Positions 1 through 5,665 of a DNA stretch of 5,665 bases are shown here, piece by piece; positions within the stretch are counted from its first letter, which is position 1; each line of letters starts with the position of its first letter. The position numbers were made by a program, and so were the translations under genes. This DNA comes from Actinomycetota bacterium (GTDB lineage: Bacteria > Actinomycetota > Acidimicrobiia > Acidimicrobiales > SZUA-35). The notes below the pieces were generated by a model. The model saw nothing but the letters and a program-made list of their open reading frames with translations, was not told the DNA's origin and made no database searches. The stretch is taken from NCBI GenBank assembly GCA_027730885.1, contig JAQCHM010000230.1, positions 1 to 5,665 on the forward strand. The letters are read 5' to 3'.

Positions 1-70
1 CGGCAGGTCCGGCAGAACGGGGTTGGGGGTGCGAGCAGAGCGGGTGCGTGCTCGGTCAGGGTGGGGCGGA

Positions 71-76
71 TAGCCT
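71..76 (+). promoter_or_regulatory. Possible -10 box for a leaderless isocitrate dehydrogenase transcript
   Basis: TAGCCT fits the loose actinobacterial -10 pattern TANNNT and ends eight bases before the ATG at 85, so transcription could begin at or next to the start codon. No Shine-Dalgarno-like purine run precedes that ATG at a useful distance, which suits a leaderless message. No recognisable -35 hexamer lies 16-18 bases upstream, so the call rests on a short degenerate motif and its position only. Confidence 0.22.
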
Positions 77-84
77 CGGCGACC

Positions 85-2313
<2,229 letters not shown>

Positions 2314-2330
2314 CCGCGATTCGCTCGACG

Positions 2331-3181
2331 ATGGACTCCATGGGCGGTGCCGACCTCGATCATCCGACCGATTTCGGCACCCTCATGACCTTGGAACAGC
2401 ACGGGCCCGACACATGGGTCGGGCTTTCGGCCAAGTACCAGTGGGGTCGCATCTACGGAGGCCAGGTCGTCGCGCAGGCCCCCACGCGGCCCTGAAGACG
2501 GTCAAGCTCGATTACCTCCCGCACTCCCTTCACGCCTATTTCATTCGTGGCGGCGACCTCAACGAGCCGGTCCGGTACGAGGTCGAACGACTTCGTACCG
2601 GGCGTACGTTCTGCACCCGGGCCGTTGTCGCACGCCAGTCGGGTGGCGCGATCCTGAACCTGTCGTGCTCGTTCCAGCGGGCCGAGGAGGCGGCCGAGAT
2701 CCAGACCGCCAAGATGCCGTTGGCCCCGGTGCCCGACGACGTGCAGCTCCAGGCCGAGGACTGGCCGTGGATCATGGAGAAGCGCCCGCTCGTCAGCTAC
2801 CCCGGCGCCGGACAGTCCACGGGCTGGGTCCGTATCAAGGACGACCTCCCTGCCGACGACGCCCGCCTCCACGTGTGCGGTCTGGCCTTCACCTCCGACA
2901 CGGTGCAGTTCAACGCTGCTCGCAGCATCCACCCGATCCAGGTGCCACAGGAGAAGTACCACGAGACGTTTATGGGCGCCTCCCTCGACCACGCCATGTG
3001 GTTCCATCGGCCGATGCGGGCCGATCAGTGGCATCTGTACCAATGGGACTGTCACGGCCTGACCGGCGCGAGGGGCATGACGGTCGGCAACCTGTTCGCC
3101 TCCGACGGCACCCACGTCGCTTCCATCGCCCAGGAGGTTCTACTCCGCGAGGGAACGGCCGGGTCCGGCGCGGCCGGCTGA
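2331..3181 (+). pseudogene. tesB: TesB-type acyl-CoA thioesterase II, broken by a single-base frameshift
   Basis: The family hydrolyses acyl-CoA to free fatty acid and CoA using a double hot-dog fold. Residues 1-50 are read in one frame up to YGGQVVAQA, which then hits TGA at 2493. The rest, starting HAALKTVKLDYLPHSLHAYF, is read in the frame that begins at 2483. Restoring one base near 2481 gives 283 residues, close to the 286 of E. coli TesB, with the N-terminal GGQVV motif (43-47), the HSLHAYFIRGGD strand (65-76), and the C-terminal LDHAMWFHRP (219-228) and ARG...IAQE blocks. The family catalytic Asp (Asp220) and Gln (Gln268) are present; the hydroxyl residue is less clear, perhaps Thr245. 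I chose ATG 2331 from the restored length; a TTG at 2310 overlapping the upstream stop and an ATG at 2340 are alternatives. It follows icd so closely that cotranscription is likely. Whether it is a true pseudogene, a base-call error or a recoded gene is open. Confidence 0.88.
2478..2483 (+). other. Frameshift point in the thioesterase (C5 run)
   Basis: The run of five C at 2479-2483 is where the N-terminal thioesterase frame must hand over to the C-terminal frame. One extra base here rejoins GGQVVAQA to HAALKTV with one residue between them, as in family members, which carry a residue such as Leu at that position. The same product length results from a -1 ribosomal slip on CCC, which would place Pro at residue 51. 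The preceding codon does not form a canonical XXXYYYZ slippery heptamer. Confidence 0.8.
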
Positions 3182-3223
3182 GCGTCGTCCAGCCGAACTG
3201 CCTCGTCGTCGCCGGCCGTCCGC

Positions 3224-3229
3224 TACGGT
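3224..3229 (+). promoter_or_regulatory. Candidate -10 box (TACGGT) for the membrane protein gene
   Basis: TACGGT matches the actinobacterial -10 pattern TANNNT and ends six bases before the A of ATG 3236, the spacing expected for a leaderless transcript. The 54-base gap after the thioesterase is one of the larger gaps in the window, and no Shine-Dalgarno sequence precedes the start. I see no good -35 element. Confidence 0.35.
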
Positions 3230-3235
3230 GCCGAC

Positions 3236-3675
3236 ATGCGTAATCTGCTGCTCACGCTCCACCTCATCGGAGCCGCCGCCTGGCTCGGCGGCAACCTGAC
3301 GCAGATGATGATGCTCCCCATCTTCGACCGCGCGGGCCATGCGGCGGCCCGTGTCTGGCACGACGCCTCGGGTCAAATGGCGAAGATCTACTACAGCGTG
3401 GCGGGGGCCCTGATCACCGTCAGCGGTGTCGCTCTCCTGTTGTTGAGTGACTCACCGTGGAGCTTCTCGGATCCTTTCGTCAGCATCGGCTTCGCCGTCG
3501 TCCTCATCGGCGGCCTGATGGGAATCTTGCATCGAGGGCGGCGATGACCGCCCACGACGAACATGATCCAGGCGCTGTGGCCGAGGTCCGGCGGCGTTTC
3601 ACCATCGGCGCCCTGATCGACACCGCCCTCGGCATCTTCACCGTCTACGCCATGGTCGCCAAGCTCGGCGCCTGA
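3236..3675 (+). pseudogene. Small four-helix integral membrane protein (DUF2269/CopD-like), split by a frameshift
   Basis: The first frame (3236-3547, 103 residues) has three likely membrane helices: residues 4-24, with the motif LHLIGAAAWLGGN carrying His9 and a W-L-G-G turn, residues 51-71, and residues 81-97. It ends abruptly in ILHRGRR. A different frame then encodes a hydrophilic linker rich in His, Asp and Glu (AHDEHD) followed by a fourth helix, FTIGALIDTALGIFTVYAMV, ending at TGA 3673. Adding one base between about 3520 and 3543 yields a 146-residue, four-helix protein, the size and layout expected of DUF2269-like or CopD-like proteins; this assignment rests on the N-terminal motif and topology only. 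Alternatively these are two genes, since an ATG at 3544 overlaps the TGA as ATGA and would give a 43-residue single-span protein. Function is unknown. I favour a broken single gene because TM4 alone completes the usual fold. Confidence 0.65.
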
Positions 3676-3689
3676 CCGGAAACGACCGA

Positions 3690-3695
3690 TACTCT
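3690..3695 (+). promoter_or_regulatory. Possible -10 box (TACTCT) before the nitroreductase gene
   Basis: TACTCT fits TANNNT and ends 17 bases before the ATG at 3713, in the 37-base gap after the membrane protein gene. It would give a short leader of about ten bases. No -35 box and no strong ribosome binding site are visible, so read-through from upstream is equally possible. Confidence 0.2.
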
Positions 3696-3712
3696 CAACG
3701 ATTGGACAACTC

Positions 3713-4357
3713 ATGGAACTACGCGACGCCATCACCACCGCGGTGACCACCCGTTATTTCACCACCGAATCGGTGAGCGACGATGAACTTCGCACCGCGT
3801 TCGACTACGCCCGGTTCGCTCCATAGGGCGGGAACCGCCAACCGGTCCGATGGATCGTCGTGCGTGACGCCAACAAGAAGCGGCAGCTCGCCGATTGGTA
3901 TCTCGGACCGTGGAAGGCCTACCTGGCCGGAGCCGAGGCGGGCGAGGTCGGCGTCGGAGCGACCAAGGCGGACAGGGCGCTGAGGAACGCCGATCACATG
4001 GCCGAACACCTGCACGAAGCGCCGGCAATCGTCGTGGCCTGCGCCGAACTGTCAGGCCTCCACCCGACCGACACCGAGCTCGATCGCCTCAGCATCGTGG
4101 GCGGCGGATCGGTGTATCCAGCGGTACAGAACTTCCTGCTGGGCTGCCGGGAGGCGAGGCTCGGAGCAGCGCTCACCACCCTCCTGGTCATGTTCGAACC
4201 CCAGGTCAAAGAACTTCTCGGTATCCCCGACGGTGTCGCCACGGCGGCCCACATCGCGGTCGGCCGACGGCCGAAGCCCTTCCCGTCGGCACTCGATCGG
4301 ATGCCGCTCGGCGACACCGTATTCGGCGAGACATGGGGTCATCAGGTATACAGCTGA
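3713..4357 (+). pseudogene. Nitroreductase-family flavoprotein with an in-frame amber codon
   Basis: The family consists of FMN-dependent, usually dimeric NAD(P)H oxidoreductases acting on nitro compounds, quinones or similar acceptors; the substrate here cannot be told. From ATG 3713 the frame encodes 214 codons, a normal length, broken only by TAG at codon 38 (3824-3826). Around it are R14-Y-F of the FMN-phosphate site, then RFAP-stop-GGNRQPVRWIVVRD (34-52), where homologues have Gln or Ser at the stop position. Further on are LGPWKAY (64-70), HEAPAIVVAC (101-110) and the helix YPAVQNFLLGCREARLGAALTT (positions 135-156), typical of the family. TAG is one change from CAG (Gln) or TCG (Ser). 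Reinitiation at GTG 3860 would lack Arg14 and the GGNRQP loop, so a fragment is unlikely to bind FMN normally. Everything after the stop remains in frame and well conserved, so any inactivation is recent, or the stop is a read error or is suppressed. Confidence 0.88.
3824..3826 (+). other. In-frame TAG inside the AP-x-GGNRQP motif
   Basis: The triplet lies in the correct frame between CCA (Pro37) and GGC (Gly39). It is the only in-frame amber inside an otherwise intact gene here, and every real gene end in the window uses TGA. A CAG to TAG transition or a TCG to TAG transversion would explain it. Confidence 0.9.
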
Positions 4358-4382
4358 CCGACCACCGACTGCAGCAAAGACC

Positions 4383-4390
4383 AAGGGGAA
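4383..4390 (+). promoter_or_regulatory. Ribosome binding site of the short-chain dehydrogenase
   Basis: AAGGGGAA is the clearest Shine-Dalgarno-like sequence in the window. Its G run ends six bases before ATG 4395, which fixes that start over the long in-frame extension reaching back to 4233 inside the nitroreductase gene. Confidence 0.7.
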
Positions 4391-4394
4391 CAGC

Positions 4395-5192
4395 ATGGGA
4401 CTGCTCGAGAACAAGATTGCCATCGTCACCGGTGCCGCCTCCGGGCTGGGCGCGGCCTCAGCCCTGCGGTTCGCTGCCGAAGGCGCCGCCGTCCTCGCGG
4501 TTGATGTTCGCGGGGCCAAGGCGGCCGAGACCGCCGCTGCCATCAACGAAGCGGGCGGTCATGGCCTCTCCTTCGAGGCTGACGTTTCGAAGGCCGACGA
4601 CGTCGAGGCGATGGTGGCCGAAGCCGTCAGCCAGTTCGGCGGGCTCGATGTCCTCTTCAGCAATGCCGGGACCCTTCGGCCGGGAACCGCGGTCGAGCTG
4701 AGCGTGGAGGACTGGGACTTCGTGATGGCCGTCAACGTCCGGTCCGTGTTCCTCGGGGCCAAGTTCGCCGTACCCGCGATGGAAGCCCGCGGTGGCGGGT
4801 CGATCATCAACACCGCTTCCATCTCCGGACTTCACGGCGACGGCGGTGCCGTGGTGTACGCGGCATCCAAGGCGGCCGTCATCAACCTCACACGAGCGCT
4901 CGCCACCGATCATGCCGCGGCCGGCATTCGAGTCAACGCCATCTGTCCCGGAACGATCGCCACTCCCCCGGTCCTGCGCATGATGGCCGATCCCGAGGTG
5001 CTGGCGGTGAACGTGAACGCCCACAGCCTCGGTCGCTTGGGCCAGCCGGAGGAGATTGCCGCGGCCGCCCTGTGGCTCGCTTCTGACGAATCATCGTTCG
5101 TCACCGGCGAGCACCTCGTGGTCGACGGCGGTCTCCGCTCGAAGTCGCCACTCGGCAGGTTGGCAGACCCCCGCCCCGTCCACAAGCGATGA
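4395..5192 (+). CDS. Classical short-chain dehydrogenase/reductase (SDR)
   Basis: A 265-residue cytosolic NAD(P)-dependent alcohol/ketone oxidoreductase with a complete classical SDR motif set. The Rossmann glycine motif TGAASGLG is at 12-19. Asp37 at the end of the second strand favours NAD(H) over NADP(H). Asp63 contacts the adenine, NAG is at 90-92, and the catalytic tetrad is Asn114, Ser142, Tyr155 and Lys159 (YAASK). The PG motif CPGTIATPP is at 184-192 and the terminal VDGG at 243-246. The substrate cannot be deduced. The closest naming would be a glucose/ribitol or 3-oxoacyl-ACP-reductase-like SDR; given the CoA-transferase next door, a hydroxyacyl-CoA, steroid or terpenoid alcohol is plausible. 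The tail after VDGG (about 19 residues, ending RPVHKR) is somewhat longer than usual and runs into the next gene. The stop overlaps the CoA-transferase start as ATGA, which implies translational coupling. No lesion is visible. Confidence 0.95.
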   Translation: MGLLENKIAIVTGAASGLGAASALRFAAEGAAVLAVDVRGAKAAETAAAINEAGGHGLSFEADVSKADDVEAMVAEAVSQFGGLDVLFSNAGTLRPGTAVELSVEDWDFVMAVNVRSVFLGAKFAVPAMEARGGGSIINTASISGLHGDGGAVVYAASKAAVINLTRALATDHAAAGIRVNAICPGTIATPPVLRMMADPEVLAVNVNAHSLGRLGQPEEIAAAALWLASDESSFVTGEHLVVDGGLRSKSPLGRLADPRPVHKR

Positions 5193-5665
5193 CTTCGGAG
5201 GTCCCCACCGGCTTGGGGCCGCTGGCCGGGCTGCGTGTCATCGACCTGACGGACGATCTCGGTCGGTTCGGCACCAAGCTCCTCGCCGAGGCCGGCGCCC
5301 ACGTCGTCCGCGCTGCGGGGCGCGGCGAGCGCGGGGTGGCCATGGCCGATCCTGATGCCAACGAGCGCGGCGGGGTGCTGCAGTGGTGGTACGACGCGGG
5401 CAAGACCCTGGTTCCCCTCGACCTCGACACCGAGGAGGGCCGCGGCGCCTATCGAGCACTGGCGCAACGGGCGGACTTGATCGTCGAAGCCGAGCGACCC
5501 GGTCGCCTCGCCGCAATCGGGCTCGATCACGCCGATCTGGTCGACTCCAACCCGAGGCTCACTCAGGTGTCGATCACGCCCTACGGGCGTACCGGACCGT
5601 GGTCCCAACTCGAGAGTTCCGATCTCGTCGCCGGCGCCCTCGGTGGTGTCTTGTCCATCACCGGG
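5189..5665 (+). CDS. Class III CoA-transferase (CaiB/BaiF family), 5' part
   Basis: The 159 residues visible here are the N-terminal domain of a family III CoA-transferase or racemase, which moves CoA between organic acids (formyl-CoA, carnitine and bile-acid CoA transferases) or epimerises 2-methylacyl-CoA. The typical opening PLAGLRVIDLTDDLGRFGTK (positions 11-30) is followed by LLAEAGAHVVR (31-41), the WWYDAGKTLVPLDLDTEEG block (66-84), ADLIVEAERPGRL (95-107) and NPRLTQVSITPYGRTGP (121-137). SDLVAGALGGVLSITG then reaches the window edge. The catalytic Asp of the family lies further downstream and is not visible, so activity and exact substrate cannot be judged. The frame is open to the last base. 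Start ATG 5189 shares ATGA with the SDR stop and has no separate ribosome binding site, so translation probably depends on the SDR message. The pair suggests an acyl-CoA catabolic step. Confidence 0.93.
   Translation, partial: MTSEVPTGLGPLAGLRVIDLTDDLGRFGTKLLAEAGAHVVRAAGRGERGVAMADPDANERGGVLQWWYDAGKTLVPLDLDTEEGRGAYRALAQRADLIVEAERPGRLAAIGLDHADLVDSNPRLTQVSITPYGRTGPWSQLESSDLVAGALGGVLSITG

Noticed and set aside
2314..2330. Search for a terminator between icd and the thioesterase
   Set aside because: The gap is only 17 bases, with no inverted repeat and no T run.
3783..3983. A small + frame starting just before the amber codon, which might look like an alternative gene
   Set aside because: It is out of frame with the conserved nitroreductase segments on both sides, and its translation is Arg/Ser-rich with no motif.
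4233..4394. A longer SDR start at 4233
   Set aside because: The added residues are an Arg/Ser-rich out-of-frame reading of the nitroreductase 3' end. ATG 4395 has a good ribosome binding site and fits the SDR N-terminus, with the glycine motif at residue 12.
3895..4701. A 268-codon + strand frame spanning the nitroreductase and SDR genes
   Set aside because: It overlaps two recognised genes in another frame and translates to Arg/Ser/Pro-rich sequence without motifs.
4910..5608. A 232-codon minus-strand frame opposite the SDR and CoA-transferase genes
   Set aside because: Both + strand genes show unambiguous family motifs throughout, and the antisense translation has no recognisable domain.

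Overview
The window is dense, high-GC bacterial DNA with every recognisable gene on the + strand and almost no intergenic space. All five genuine gene ends use TGA. The GC-rich third codon positions, the monomeric NADP-isocitrate dehydrogenase, TANNNT-like boxes just upstream of starts with no Shine-Dalgarno, and the acyl-CoA, SDR and class III CoA-transferase content point to an actinobacterium. Acidimicrobiia or a similar lineage is my guess from family resemblance, not something the sequence proves.

Layout. Positions 85-2313 hold a complete, well conserved monomeric isocitrate dehydrogenase. Its stop lies 17 bases before a TesB-type acyl-CoA thioesterase (2331-3181) that reads perfectly once a single missing base near 2481 is allowed for. 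Next comes a small multi-span membrane protein (3236-3675), also in two frames because of one missing base near 3520-3543. A nitroreductase-family flavoprotein follows (3713-4357), interrupted by an amber TAG exactly inside its conserved FMN-binding AP-x-GGNRQP motif. The window then returns to intact genes: a classical short-chain dehydrogenase (4395-5192), coupled by an ATGA overlap to a class III (CaiB/BaiF-type) CoA-transferase that runs off the right edge (5189-5665).

Function. Isocitrate dehydrogenase supplies NADPH and 2-oxoglutarate. The thioesterase, SDR and CoA-transferase would fit acyl-CoA or lipid catabolism, the last two probably as one translationally coupled unit.

The most notable signal is that three consecutive genes between 2.48 and 3.83 kb each carry one minimal lesion (two single-base losses and one nonsense codon), while both flanks are clean. 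This may be a small decaying island, residual read or assembly error, or recoding. The sequence alone cannot decide. I see no RNA gene, mobile element, CRISPR array or convincing terminator, and there is no gene-free stretch over 300 bases.
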